Shown here piece by piece: positions 1 to 8,207 of a DNA stretch of 39,762 bases. This DNA comes from an uncultured Ruminococcus sp. (lineage in GTDB: Bacteria; Bacillota; Clostridia; Oscillospirales; Acutalibacteraceae). The stretch's first letter is position 1. Each line of letters starts with the position of its first letter. The translations under genes were made by a program, and so were the position numbers. The notes beneath the pieces are model-generated. The model was not told the DNA's origin. It ran no database searches and saw nothing but the letters and a program-made list of their open reading frames with translations. The stretch covers positions 1 through 39,762 of the forward strand of contig CALYBM010000125.1 of assembly GCA_944412525.1 (NCBI GenBank), in the 5' to 3' direction.

Positions 1-349
1 GGAAGTGCATTAATATTTCGTTTTCAATACATCTGCTTGCGTAGGAGCTTAATCTGATATTTTTCTTCATATCGTATGTGTCGATAGCCTTGATAAGACC
101 TATTGTTCCGATTGAAACAAGATCGTCCTGTTCGCTTTGCGTTCCGTAATATTTCTTGATAATGTGAGCTACAAGCCGAAGGTTATGCTCGACAAGTTTG
201 TTTCTTGCTTCCATATCACCGTTTGCGTATTTTTCAAGATAAAGTCTTTCCTGCTTTTCGGAAAGCGGTTTAGGAAATGAGCCGCCCGAACAAACATGCA
301 GAATAAAAAAGCAAATGTTCTGTCCTATAAAACTTAAAAATTCAAACAT
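1..349 (-). CDS. sigK: RNA polymerase sporulation sigma factor SigK, 5' part (partial)
   Basis: Sigma-70 family factor; SigK directs late mother-cell gene expression during endospore formation. The visible 116 residues start at an ATG (347-349) preceded by AGGTGAT. A hydrophobic N-terminal stretch (about residues 1-22) resembles the pro-sequence removed from pro-SigK. It is followed by PLSEKQERLYLEKYANGD, then region 2 features: NLRLVAHIIKKY, QDDLVSIGTIGLIKAIDTYD and the RLSSYASRCIENEILMHF segment of the -10 binding helix. The rest lies beyond the left edge, so it cannot be seen whether the gene is intact or split by a skin-like element. It diverges from exonuclease III. The alternative, SigE, is less likely because of the short hydrophobic leader and the sequence of region 2. 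Confidence 0.85.
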   Translation of the reverse strand, partial: MFEFLSFIGQNICFFILHVCSGGSFPKPLSEKQERLYLEKYANGDMEARNKLVEHNLRLVAHIIKKYYGTQSEQDDLVSIGTIGLIKAIDTYDMKKNIRLSSYASRCIENEILMHF

Positions 350-478
350 AAAATCACCTACCGAGATATTCTTTATAATAATATTCTTCGGTGCCTTTAA
401 ATTTGCCTGTACAACAATTTGCCTGATAAATAATTAGGCGAAAAAACCATACATGCCTTTGAATTTGTACATATTGCC

Positions 479-507
479 TTGCATTAATATAAAAAATACC
501 TTATACT
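479..507 (+). promoter_or_regulatory. Sigma-A-type promoter for exonuclease III gene
   Basis: TTGCAT (479-484), a 17-base spacer and TATACT (502-507) stand 28 bases upstream of the exonuclease start. Seen by eye and untested. Confidence 0.55.
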
Positions 508-535
508 ACTTATATAAAAATAACAGGGTGATTAT

Positions 536-1294
536 ATGAAAAAATTTATATCTTGGAATGTAAACGGACTTAGAGCCTGTATAACAAAGGGATTTATTGA
601 TTATTTTAAAAGTGTCGACGCCGATGTTTTCTGTGTTCAGGAAACGAAGCTTCAGCAAGGTCAAATAGATATTGAACTCGACGGCTACTATCAATATTGG
701 AATTACGCGGAGAAAAAGGGATATTCGGGTACAGCGTTGTTTACAAAGCAGAAGCCTTTGTCGGTTTCATACGGCATCGGAATAGATGAGCATGACAAAG
801 AGGGAAGAGTAATAACTGCTGAATTTGAAAATTATTATTTTGTCACCTGCTACACTCCTAACTCTCAAAACGAGCTGAAAAGACTCGGTTACAGAATGGA
901 GTGGGAGGATGCTTTCAGAAAATATCTTGTTTCGCTCAATGAAACAAAGCCCGTTGTGCTGTGCGGCGATTTGAATGTTGCCCACGAGGAAATTGATTTA
1001 AAAAATCCAAAAACCAACCGCAAAAATGCGGGGTTTACCGATGAAGAAAGAGAAAAACTCTCAAAACTTCTTGAATGCGGATTTACCGATACCTACAGAT
1101 TTTTTAATCCCGATAAAGAGGGCGTATATTCATGGTGGTCTTACCGATTTAAGGCGAGAGAGAAAAACGCGGGGTGGCGTATTGATTATTTTATTACCTC
1201 GTCATCGATTGATGACAAGCTCGTAGGTGCGGATATTCACACCGATGTTTTTGGCTCTGACCATTGTCCCGTAGAGCTTTTGGCAGATATTTAA
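536..1294 (+). CDS. xth: Exodeoxyribonuclease III (AP endonuclease, ExoA/Xth family)
   Basis: Mg-dependent 3'-5' exonuclease and abasic-site endonuclease of base-excision repair, acting in the cytoplasm on DNA. The 252 residues show the endonuclease/exonuclease/phosphatase fold signatures in order: [10 protein letters not shown] near the N-terminus, VQETKLQ (metal-binding Glu), [21 protein letters not shown] (Asp/Asn catalytic pair), GWRIDYF, and the C-terminal GSDHCPVEL with the Asp-His active-site pair. The length is normal for the family. The start ATG follows an AGGGTGAT ribosome site, and a good promoter lies just upstream. It is transcribed alone, divergent from sigK. Confidence 0.95.
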   Translation: MKKFISWNVNGLRACITKGFIDYFKSVDADVFCVQETKLQQGQIDIELDGYYQYWNYAEKKGYSGTALFTKQKPLSVSYGIGIDEHDKEGRVITAEFENYYFVTCYTPNSQNELKRLGYRMEWEDAFRKYLVSLNETKPVVLCGDLNVAHEEIDLKNPKTNRKNAGFTDEEREKLSKLLECGFTDTYRFFNPDKEGVYSWWSYRFKAREKNAGWRIDYFITSSSIDDKLVGADIHTDVFGSDHCPVELLADI

Positions 1295-1371
1295 AGCGCA
1301 ATAAAGTTAATTTATCGCATTAGCGTATGCACCGATAAAGCATAAGCACTGAATTTTTGTCCATTTTGCCT

Positions 1372-1401
1372 ATGACAAATTTTTGCAATATGTGGTATAA
1401 T
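1372..1401 (+). promoter_or_regulatory. Promoter of the carD-like gene
   Basis: ATGACA (1372-1377), an 18-base spacer and TATAAT (1396-1401). It predicts a start near 1408 and a leader of about 145 bases before the TTG start codon. Confidence 0.5.
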
Positions 1402-1410
1402 TTATTTAGG

Positions 1411-1472
1411 TTGTTGTACGGTGTGCCATCGGATTAAGTTCCGCCGGCAGACTGCACTTTCGTTTACAACAA
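1411..1472 (+). ncRNA. Foldable 5' leader hairpin upstream of carD-like gene
   Basis: The leader begins a few bases after the predicted start of transcription and can fold into one long hairpin. TTGTTGTA (1411-1418) pairs perfectly with TACAACAA (1465-1472). GTG+TGCC pairs with GGCA+CAC across a five-base bulge, and CGGA pairs with TCCG around a TTAAGT loop. No U-tract follows, so it is not a simple terminator. I do not recognise a known riboswitch class. Confidence 0.4.
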
Positions 1473-1553
1473 TTATTTATTGAATAGAAGAGAGTATGAT
1501 TTTCCGATTTAAAACGGTTTATTATACGGATTAGTTTTGTGGAGGCAGATATT

Positions 1554-2072
1554 TTGGAACAGGAATTAACAAGATTCAGTGCGGGAGAAAAGGTTTTGTA
1601 CAATGTAAACGGAGTATGTGAGATAACCGATATTACAGAAAAGGTTTTTAATAATACCGTTATCAGCTATTATGTTCTGAAACCCATAAATAACGGTGAT
1701 TCAACTATTTTTGTGCCGGTTAACAACGAAAATCTTGTGAGCAAAATGAAAAGGCTTATGACTCAGTCGCAGATTGACGAGATAATAAGCTATGTGTCAG
1801 AGCAGGATGCACAGTGGAATGTCAACGATACAACGAGAAAAGAAGAATATAAAAATGCAATATCTCTCGGAAATATAAGGGAGATTCTTGTTTTGCTCAA
1901 ATCGATCTGGATACACAGCCTTGTGCAAAGCAATAAGGGAAGAAAGCTTCATATTATGGATGAGGTATATCTACGTGAGGCTGAGAAAATTATAAGAGAA
2001 GAAATATCAACGGTAGTCGGGGTTGAACAGGACGATGTAATTCCGTATCTTAAAAACAGAATTTTAATTTAA
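1554..2072 (+). CDS. CarD/CdnL-family RNA polymerase-interacting regulator
   Basis: CarD/CdnL proteins bind the RNA polymerase beta subunit with an N-terminal Tudor-like domain and stabilise open complexes at promoters such as those of rRNA genes. The first 60 or so residues show the family pattern: FSAGEKVLYNVNGVCEITDI, then VISYYVLKPINNGDSTIFVPVNN with the expected aromatic and Pro residues. A helical C-terminal domain follows. At 172 residues the length is normal for clostridial CarD. I chose the TTG at 1554 because GGAGG (1541-1545) sits eight bases upstream; an in-frame GTG at 1539 would overlap that ribosome site. The gene stands alone behind a promoter and a foldable leader, and ends in a terminator. 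Confidence 0.85.
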   Translation: MEQELTRFSAGEKVLYNVNGVCEITDITEKVFNNTVISYYVLKPINNGDSTIFVPVNNENLVSKMKRLMTQSQIDEIISYVSEQDAQWNVNDTTRKEEYKNAISLGNIREILVLLKSIWIHSLVQSNKGRKLHIMDEVYLREAEKIIREEISTVVGVEQDDVIPYLKNRILI

Positions 2073-2170
2073 CACAGTAGTTTTTTTGTTTTTTATAAGT
2101 TCGGTGCGGTTTTAATGTATTGATGTTTTTATTTTATAAGAAGTTTTAATTTAATACGAGAATTAAACGA

Positions 2171-2204
2171 GCGGCAGCACAAAGCTGTCGCTTTATTTTT
2201 ATTT
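2171..2204 (+). terminator. Rho-independent terminator of carD-like gene
   Basis: GCGGCAGC (2171-2178) pairs with GCTGTCGC (2184-2191) around an ACAAA loop, followed by a T-rich tract to 2204. Confidence 0.8.
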
Positions 2205-2207
2205 CAA

Positions 2208-2245
2208 AACAACAAAATGAAGCTGCCCAGATACAGGACAGCTTC
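2208..2245 (-). terminator. Rho-independent terminator of the alcohol dehydrogenase
   Basis: Read on the minus strand, GAAGCTGTCC pairs with GGGCAGCTTC (10 bp with one G-T pair) and is followed by ATTTTGTTGTTTT. It faces the carD terminator, a convergent arrangement. Confidence 0.75.
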
Positions 2246-2294
2246 GCTTTTTACTTTATGTAGTTTTAAACGCTGTTACAAAATTTGTTTGTTA

Positions 2295-3506
2295 TCAGAA
2301 ATCAATTTCTAAATCGTAGTAGCAAGCCTTAAGAAGCTTTTCCATTTCTTCCTGGCTTGGCTGGCGTGGGTTGGAACCCGTGCAGGCGTCGCCGATGGCG
2401 TTTTTAGCGACTTCAGGAAGCTTCTCCATAAACTCTTTTTCATCAATGATGCTTTCGTCAGCCTTAACGCCGCCCTGACCGTAATTTTTGATAGCCTGCG
2501 GAATATCAAGCTGATCGTTCATGCTGCGAAGCTCTGCGATAAGTGCGTCAACAAGCTCTTCTGTTGTATTGCCCTTAAGGTCAATAAACTTTGCAATGCG
2601 CGCATAACGCTCGGCAGCAGTTGCGTCCTTAGAATTATATTTAATAACCTTAGGAAGATACATTGCATTTGCGCAGCCGTGAATAATGTGACCGCCTGTA
2701 AATGCCGCACCTGTTTTGTGAGCCATTGAGTGAACAATACCGAGCAAAGCGTTCGAGAATGCCATACCTGCGAGGCACTGTGCGTCGTGCATCTTAGCAC
2801 GGCAAGCCATGTCGCCGTCGTAAGATTTTTTAAGATTTTCGTGAATCAACTTGATAGCGTGAAGTGCAAGTGCGTCGGTGTATTCACAGTTAAGCGTTGA
2901 AACAAACGCCTCAATAGCGTGAGTCATTGCGTCCATACCTGTGTGAGCCGTCAGCTTCTTGGGCATTGTTTCTGCAAGAGCAGGGTCAACAATGGCAACA
3001 TCGGGAGTGATATTAAAGTCAGCAAGAGGATACTTGATTCCCTTTTTATAGTCAGTGATAACCGAGAAAGCGGTAACCTCTGTTGCCGTACCGGATGTTG
3101 ACGGAATAGCGCAGAATTTAGCTTTTGTTCTGAGTTTTGGGAAGTTGAACGGTGTAATCAAATCCTCAAATGTTGTTTCGGGGTATTCATAGAAAGCCCA
3201 CATTGCCTTTGCAGCGTCAATAGGTGAACCGCCGCCCATTGCAACAATCCAGTCGGGCTGGAATTCACGCATTGCGGCAGCACCCTTCATAACGGTTTCA
3301 ACGGACGGGTCAGGCTCTACACCCTCAAAGAGCTGAACTTCCATTCCTGCTTCTTTCAAATAACCTACAGCCTTGTCAAGAAAACCAAAGCGTTTCATTG
3401 AGCCGCCTCCGACAACAACGATTGCCTTTTTTCCTTCCAAAGTCTTAAGGGTTGAAAGTGCATCTTCACCGTGGTAAAGGTCACGGGGTAAAGTAAATCT
3501 GTACAT
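2295..3506 (-). CDS. Iron-containing alcohol dehydrogenase (butanol/ethanol dehydrogenase-like)
   Basis: Group III NAD(P)-dependent dehydrogenase that reduces short aldehydes to alcohols, re-oxidising cofactor in fermentation. The 403 residues show the dinucleotide site (VVGGGS near 32-36; AMGGGSPIDAAKA near 89-101) and the metal site: D192 and H196 in GMDAMTHAIEAF, H259 in GIVHSMAH and H276 in IIHGCANA. The HGCANAMYLPKVIKYNSK segment is typical of clostridial butanol-dehydrogenase-like members. The start ATG at 3506 follows GGAGGAGAT; an upstream in-frame ATG lacks a site. A consensus promoter lies upstream. The LysR gene is next on the same strand. Substrate specificity cannot be read from sequence. 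Confidence 0.9.
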   Translation of the reverse strand: MYRFTLPRDLYHGEDALSTLKTLEGKKAIVVVGGGSMKRFGFLDKAVGYLKEAGMEVQLFEGVEPDPSVETVMKGAAAMREFQPDWIVAMGGGSPIDAAKAMWAFYEYPETTFEDLITPFNFPKLRTKAKFCAIPSTSGTATEVTAFSVITDYKKGIKYPLADFNITPDVAIVDPALAETMPKKLTAHTGMDAMTHAIEAFVSTLNCEYTDALALHAIKLIHENLKKSYDGDMACRAKMHDAQCLAGMAFSNALLGIVHSMAHKTGAAFTGGHIIHGCANAMYLPKVIKYNSKDATAAERYARIAKFIDLKGNTTEELVDALIAELRSMNDQLDIPQAIKNYGQGGVKADESIIDEKEFMEKLPEVAKNAIGDACTGSNPRQPSQEEMEKLLKACYYDLEIDF

Positions 3507-3558
3507 TATAATCTCCTCCAATATAGTAAAATTGGTCAACTTGTCTTTGACTAAGCTT

Positions 3559-3587
3559 ATTATACCACTATAAAAGAGTAAAGTAAA
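3559..3587 (-). promoter_or_regulatory. Promoter of the alcohol dehydrogenase gene
   Basis: On the minus strand: TTTACT (3582-3587), a 17-base spacer and TATAAT (3559-3564). The dehydrogenase therefore appears to have its own promoter and is not simply cotranscribed with the LysR gene. Confidence 0.6.
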
Positions 3588-3673
3588 TGCTTAATAGGTA
3601 AAATATATGTGAAATTTTTGTGAAATATGCACTGACAGAGATGTATTTTATCAAATAGGACAATTTATTGCAA

Positions 3674-4585
3674 TTAAAGGCCGTATGAATTGTCGTCGCC
3701 GTGTGCGAATTTTTTAACCGCTTCAACAAAAAGCTTTGATGCGGGATTGGACGAATTTTTGCCCCAAGCCATGACATATGCGATGTTAGTGTCGGTTTCG
3801 TCTATCGGGAAAATCTCCGTGTATTCGCTGGATGTAAACTGTGCGAGAGTTTGGGGGATAATCGACACACCCAGCCCCGACGATACGGATACGTACATTG
3901 AAACGATATCGTCATACGTGTGTTCGACTTTCGGAGAAATATGAAATGTACGAAACAAGTCCATAATTTCCATGTATATTATGGGGGATACGGATTCCGA
4001 AAGCAACAAAATCGTCTCTCCAGAAAGCTCGCTTAAACTTATGGATTTTTTTCCTTTGAATTTCGACCTTTTTGCCGTAACAATAACAAGAGATTCGTTG
4101 TGAGTAACAATTGATTCGATATTTGAGTTTTCGGGTACCATATCTCTGGGCATAAAGCAAAAATCAAAATCGTTTCCCGTAATAGCCTGATTTTTGTCGG
4201 CAGAGTCAATCTGTTTTACCTCAACGGAAATTCCGGGATATTTTTCACTGAAATCGGAAATGCATTTTGACGGAAAGCTAAGCGATGTAACATCGCAGCC
4301 AAGGGCGATTTTGCCCTGCCCGCCGTCGTGCATTTGCTTTATAACGGTTTTTGCTTTTTTGAGTGTTTCTACAATTTCGATAGCGTAAGGCAAAAGTGTT
4401 TTACCCTCGTTTGTGATTATGACATCTCTGTGAGACCGTGTAAAAAGCTGCACATCAAATTCCTTTTCAAGGTCGCTGATGTATCTGCTCACCGTTGACT
4501 GCGAAAGGTAATTTCTGCGGGCAGCCTCCGAAAAATTCAGGGTCTGTGCAACAGAAATAAAGCAGTTTAGTTGATTTATATCCAT
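3674..4585 (-). CDS. LysR-family transcriptional regulator
   Basis: DNA-binding regulator of the LysR type, 303 residues, the usual length. Residues 1-60 form the winged helix-turn-helix (MDINQLNCFISVAQTLNF, then AARRNYLSQSTVSRYISDLE, FTRSHRDVIITNEG). The remainder is the periplasmic-binding-fold effector domain (LGCDVTSLSFPS, FDFCFMPRDMV, VSSGLGVSIIPQTLA). The start is the ATG at 4585, preceded by AAAGGTGAG; an upstream in-frame GTG overlaps that site. It diverges from the fabF-like gene, the classic LysR layout, so the acyl cluster is the likeliest target. The dehydrogenase downstream is an alternative. The ligand is unknown. Confidence 0.9.
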   Translation of the reverse strand: MDINQLNCFISVAQTLNFSEAARRNYLSQSTVSRYISDLEKEFDVQLFTRSHRDVIITNEGKTLLPYAIEIVETLKKAKTVIKQMHDGGQGKIALGCDVTSLSFPSKCISDFSEKYPGISVEVKQIDSADKNQAITGNDFDFCFMPRDMVPENSNIESIVTHNESLVIVTAKRSKFKGKKSISLSELSGETILLLSESVSPIIYMEIMDLFRTFHISPKVEHTYDDIVSMYVSVSSGLGVSIIPQTLAQFTSSEYTEIFPIDETDTNIAYVMAWGKNSSNPASKLFVEAVKKFAHGDDNSYGL

Positions 4586-4677
4586 ATTTGTTCTCACCTT
4601 TCATAAGATATAGCCGCAGTTATGCAGAATTGTAAAAAAACTCCCTAAATAAAGGCGTTTTTGCATTACGACAGATG

Positions 4678-4706
4678 TTGAATTAACCGTATAATTTTGA
4701 TATAAT
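4678..4706 (+). promoter_or_regulatory. Promoter of the acyl (fabF-like) cluster
   Basis: TTGAAT (4678-4683), a 17-base spacer and TATAAT (4701-4706). The inverted repeat GCATA-N4-TATGC (4716-4729) overlaps or follows the expected start, and TTGCAT (4661-4666) mirrors ATGCAA (4726-4731) across the promoter. These are plausible LysR contact sites, but this is inference. Confidence 0.55.
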
Positions 4707-4771
4707 CCAAGTATAGCATAATAGTATGCAAAATGTAAATAACTATTTTAACTTACGACAGGAGCTTGTTT

Positions 4772-5995
4772 ATGAAAAAAATTGTAATCACGGGAATGGG
4801 TGCCGTTACACCTGTTGGAATCGGCGTAGAAACTTACTGGAAAAATATTACATCCGGCCTTTCGGGTATTGATACTATAAAGACTTTTGACCCGAGCGAG
4901 CTTGCGGTACAAATTGCCGGAGAAGTTAAAAACTTTAATCCGTCGGATTACCTTCCTAAGGATTTGATAAGAAAAACAGATCCGTTTATGCAATACGCAT
5001 ACATTGCGGCCGAAGAGGCACTAAAGCAGAGCGGACTTGAGATAAACCCTCAAAGAACAGGTATTGTAATGGGCACGGCAATGAGCGGAATCGCAACAAT
5101 TGCATTTACGCAGGAAGCCCTTTCAGGGGCGTCTCACAAAAAGGTGGGACCAAGATTTATTCCGAAGATACTCGGAAATATAGCGGCAGCAAACATAGCA
5201 ATAGATTATAACATACAGGGACCGAGCTTTACGGTAAGTACTGCCTGCTCATCGGGCGGCGACGCAATCAACACCGCTTGTATGTGCATGGAAACGGGCA
5301 AAGCCGATGTGATGCTTGCGGTAGGTGCGGAATCCGTACTTTGTCCGCTTGTTATTTATTCTCTTGCAAATGCAAAGGCGTTGTCAAGGAGAAACGACAG
5401 TCCCTCAAGTGCAAGCAGACCGTTTGATATTACCCGTGACGGTTTTGTAATCGGCGAGGGCGGAGGAGCTTTGATTCTTGAAACCGAGGAGCACGCACTT
5501 GCAAGGGGTGCAAAAATACTCGGTGAAATCAAGGGATGCGGCAACACGGGAGATGCGTATCATGTTACTGCACCTCACCCCGACGGAAGAGGTGCCACGG
5601 CATGTATGCTGCAGGCTATTGAAGAAGCAGGAATAAAAGCGGAAGAAATCGGATATATTAATGCACACGGTACAGCGACAAATAAGGGCGATTCTGTAGA
5701 AGCTTCTGCAATTAAAAAGGTTTTTAAAGGGAAACTTCCTTATGTAAGCTCAACCAAGGGTGCTACGGGACATATGATGGGTGCAGGCGGAATTACCGAG
5801 ACAATAACCTGCATAAAAGCCATTGAAACAGGAATTATACCTCCGACAATAAACTTAAATGAAGTTGATCCCGAATGTGCGGGAATTGATTTTGTTGCCA
5901 ACACCGCCAAAAAAGCTGAAATAAAATACGCTATGTCTAACGCATTCGGTTTCGGCGGACAGAATTCGAGTATTATAGTCGGAAAATATAATTAA
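4772..5995 (+). CDS. Beta-ketoacyl-ACP synthase II-like condensing enzyme (FabF family)
   Basis: Thiolase-fold condensing enzyme that joins an acyl chain on its active-site Cys to malonyl-ACP. The 407 residues show the full Cys-His-His triad: C159 in VSTACSSGGDA, H299 in INAHGTATNKGD and H334 in STKGATGHMMGAGG. The C-terminal NAFGFGGQNSS is also present. The length matches FabF. The start ATG follows AGGAG by seven bases. It is first in a three-gene run with an AMP-ligase and a thioesterase and has no fabD, fabG, fabH or acp beside it, unlike a housekeeping fab operon. It is therefore probably a specialised paralogue rather than the cell's main FabF; that is inference. Confidence 0.85.
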   Translation: MKKIVITGMGAVTPVGIGVETYWKNITSGLSGIDTIKTFDPSELAVQIAGEVKNFNPSDYLPKDLIRKTDPFMQYAYIAAEEALKQSGLEINPQRTGIVMGTAMSGIATIAFTQEALSGASHKKVGPRFIPKILGNIAAANIAIDYNIQGPSFTVSTACSSGGDAINTACMCMETGKADVMLAVGAESVLCPLVIYSLANAKALSRRNDSPSSASRPFDITRDGFVIGEGGGALILETEEHALARGAKILGEIKGCGNTGDAYHVTAPHPDGRGATACMLQAIEEAGIKAEEIGYINAHGTATNKGDSVEASAIKKVFKGKLPYVSSTKGATGHMMGAGGITETITCIKAIETGIIPPTINLNEVDPECAGIDFVANTAKKAEIKYAMSNAFGFGGQNSSIIVGKYN

Positions 5996-6038
5996 TTTGT
6001 ATATTAGTTAGTTGTTCGTAAAGAAAGAGAGGAACAAA

Positions 6039-7700
6039 ATGGAGCTGACATATGATAGCAAAATGTTCAAAGAAACATTTGAAAGTGAATTTACCTGGCT
6101 TAACGGATTTATGAGAAATGTAAGGCGTTTCGGCGGCAAGAATGCAGTTATTGACCCTGCGGCAGATAAATTTTGGACATATACCGAGCTTAACCGCGAT
6201 GCAAACAGGCTTGCAAACGTACTTAAGGCGAGCGGTGTTAAAAAGTACGATATAATATTTATGCAGCTTTTTAATTGCCCGCAGTTTTTATTCGGCTATA
6301 TTGCCGCTCAAAAAATCGGTGCAATCTGCAATCCGTCAAATTTTAATTTGTCTGCGGGCGAAACCGCCGAGATTATAAATCACAATAAACCTAAGGTTTA
6401 TATTTACGATGCCGAAATTGCCGAAACTGCCGTGAAAGCATTGTCGCTGTCGGTTCACAAGCCTGAAACTGTAATTGCGGTAAATAATTTTGCAAAAGAA
6501 TTTGAACTGCCGAGCGGTCATATTCTCTACGAGGATTATGTAAAGGACGCTTCCTGCGACAATCCTCCGATTGATTTTAATCCCCATATTTACGATGAAA
6601 TCGTCAGACTTCAGACATCGGGCACAACGGGTACGCCGAAGGGAGTGCCGCTTAACAACATCAACGAGGTGTTGTCTGCTCATGATGTAATCATGCATTT
6701 CCCTCTTAATCACACCGATGTCACAATGAATATGACGCCGTGGTTCCACAGGGGAGGACTGCATTCGGGAGGACCTACGCCGACTTTGTATGCAGGCGGG
6801 TCGATGGTTATCCTCCGTACGTTTAACCCAAAGCTTTGTATAGAATATGTTGAAAAATATTCAATAACATTTATGACGGGTGTGCCGTCCGTACTTTCTC
6901 TGCTTGCAAGCAGACAGGAAAAGCATCCCCGTGATATATCGACATTAAAGGGTATAATAACAATGGGAAGTCCTCTTGAAAAGGAGGCGTGTATTCGCTT
7001 TCAGCGTGTACTTACCAAAAATATTTTTAACGGCTACGGAACTACCGAATCGTTTTGGAATACTTTTCTCCGTCCTTTTGATTTGCCCGAAATGGCAGGA
7101 ACGGCCGGCCGTTCCTGTACGGACGACGAGGTGAGAATCGTAAAGCTGTATGACGACAAAAAGGCGGAGCCTGACGATTTAGTACCGTTCGACAACAAAA
7201 CGGAGGGCGAAATAATAATAAAATCCCCCGCAAAATCAACCTATTGCTATGCGGGCAACGAGCAAGCGACAAAGGAGAAATTTTACAAGGGGTGGATGTA
7301 CACGGGAGATATAGGCATTTGGGATGACAGACAGTTTATCACAGTTGCAGGCAGAAAAGACGATATGATAATAAGCAAGGGCGAAAATATTTATCCTGCC
7401 AGAATCGAGGAGGTTTTAAACCGCCATCCGAAGGTTTCGGAATGTATAGTCACGGGTGTTCCCGACAGCACAAGGGGAGAGTGCGTTGCCGCGTATGTTA
7501 TACCGCAGGATGATACCCTTACCGTTGCCGAGCTTATTAAATACTGTGCAAATTCCCCGTATATATCAAAGTATCAGGCACCACGCTATTATCGCTTTGT
7601 AGAGGAACTGCCCCATACTGCAACAGGCAAAAAACAGCATTACATTATAAAAAAGCAGGCTCAAAAAGACTTAAAGGAAGGGCTTTTGCTTAAAAAATAA
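6039..7700 (+). CDS. AMP-forming acyl-CoA/acyl-ACP ligase (ANL superfamily)
   Basis: Adenylates a carboxylic acid with ATP and transfers it to CoA or a carrier protein. In 553 residues the ANL motifs appear in order: LQTSGTTGTPKGVPL (phosphate loop, near 190), TMTPW-like MNMTPWFHRGG, YGTTES, YTGDIGIWDD, GRKDDMIISKGENIYPARIEE (hinge), and LPHTATGKKQHY with the catalytic Lys near the C-terminus. The start ATG follows AGAGAGGAAC; earlier in-frame codons lack a ribosome site. It lies 43 bases after the fabF-like gene and just before the thioesterase, consistent with activating a starter or free acid for the condensing enzyme. Its substrate is not predictable by eye. Confidence 0.85.
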   Translation: MELTYDSKMFKETFESEFTWLNGFMRNVRRFGGKNAVIDPAADKFWTYTELNRDANRLANVLKASGVKKYDIIFMQLFNCPQFLFGYIAAQKIGAICNPSNFNLSAGETAEIINHNKPKVYIYDAEIAETAVKALSLSVHKPETVIAVNNFAKEFELPSGHILYEDYVKDASCDNPPIDFNPHIYDEIVRLQTSGTTGTPKGVPLNNINEVLSAHDVIMHFPLNHTDVTMNMTPWFHRGGLHSGGPTPTLYAGGSMVILRTFNPKLCIEYVEKYSITFMTGVPSVLSLLASRQEKHPRDISTLKGIITMGSPLEKEACIRFQRVLTKNIFNGYGTTESFWNTFLRPFDLPEMAGTAGRSCTDDEVRIVKLYDDKKAEPDDLVPFDNKTEGEIIIKSPAKSTYCYAGNEQATKEKFYKGWMYTGDIGIWDDRQFITVAGRKDDMIISKGENIYPARIEEVLNRHPKVSECIVTGVPDSTRGECVAAYVIPQDDTLTVAELIKYCANSPYISKYQAPRYYRFVEELPHTATGKKQHYIIKKQAQKDLKEGLLLKK

Positions 7701-7710
7701 AGAGGTATTT

Positions 7711-8127
7711 ATGATTGAAAAAAATTATACAAGATGTGCGGCTTATTATGAAACCGACCAGATGGGCATAGTGCATCACACGAATCACATCAGGTATTTT
7801 GAAGAGGCCAGAGTAGATTTTATGCATAAAATTGGATGCGATGTAAAAGAACTCGAACAAAACGGAATTTATATTCCCAACATAGACGCCTATGCAAAAT
7901 ATAAAAAGCCTATAAGATTCAGCGACAAATTTTATGTAGAGGTAAAGCTCGCTCAGTTTAACGGCACTAAGATGCATTATGAGTACACCGTGCGTTTGTG
8001 TGAAAATGATGAAATAGCTTCAACTGGTTACACAACACATTGCTTTGTTGACGATAATTTCAAACCTTTTAATTTAAAAAGGAAATTTCCCGTTTATTTT
8101 AAACGCTTGACTGAAAGTATGTCATGA
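7711..8127 (+). CDS. Acyl-CoA thioesterase, YbgC/4HBT hot-dog family
   Basis: Hot-dog fold thioesterase that hydrolyses acyl-CoA or acyl-ACP. The 138 residues carry the family signature: YYETDQMGIVHHTNHIRYFEEAR, with D16 as the expected catalytic Asp and HHTNHIRYFEEAR matching the YbgC pattern. FMHKIGCDVKELEQ follows. The ATG follows AAAGAGG, ten bases after the ligase stop, so it is cotranscribed with the ligase and condensing enzyme and would release the product. A strong terminator follows at once. Confidence 0.88.
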   Translation: MIEKNYTRCAAYYETDQMGIVHHTNHIRYFEEARVDFMHKIGCDVKELEQNGIYIPNIDAYAKYKKPIRFSDKFYVEVKLAQFNGTKMHYEYTVRLCENDEIASTGYTTHCFVDDNFKPFNLKRKFPVYFKRLTESMS

Positions 8128-8130
8128 TAA

Positions 8131-8163
8131 AAAATACCCGTCCGATTATCGGACGGGTATTTT
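8131..8163. terminator. Bidirectional terminator between thioesterase and yebC
   Basis: AAAATACCCGTCCG (8131-8144) pairs perfectly with CGGACGGGTATTTT (8150-8163) around ATTAT. Both ends are A/T-rich, so it should serve the two convergent genes. Confidence 0.9.
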
Positions 8164-8207
8164 AAATATGTGTTGTTTAAAATAAATCTGAGCTTTAAAC
8201 TAAAATA

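Noticed and set aside
1..349. Possible skin-like interruption of sigK
   Set aside because: The gene leaves the window before the usual interruption point can be examined.
392..467. Imperfect direct repeat TGCCTTTRAATTTG upstream of sigK and exonuclease III
   Set aside because: Only 14 bases with one mismatch in A/T-rich spacer and no clear relation to either promoter; kept as coincidence.
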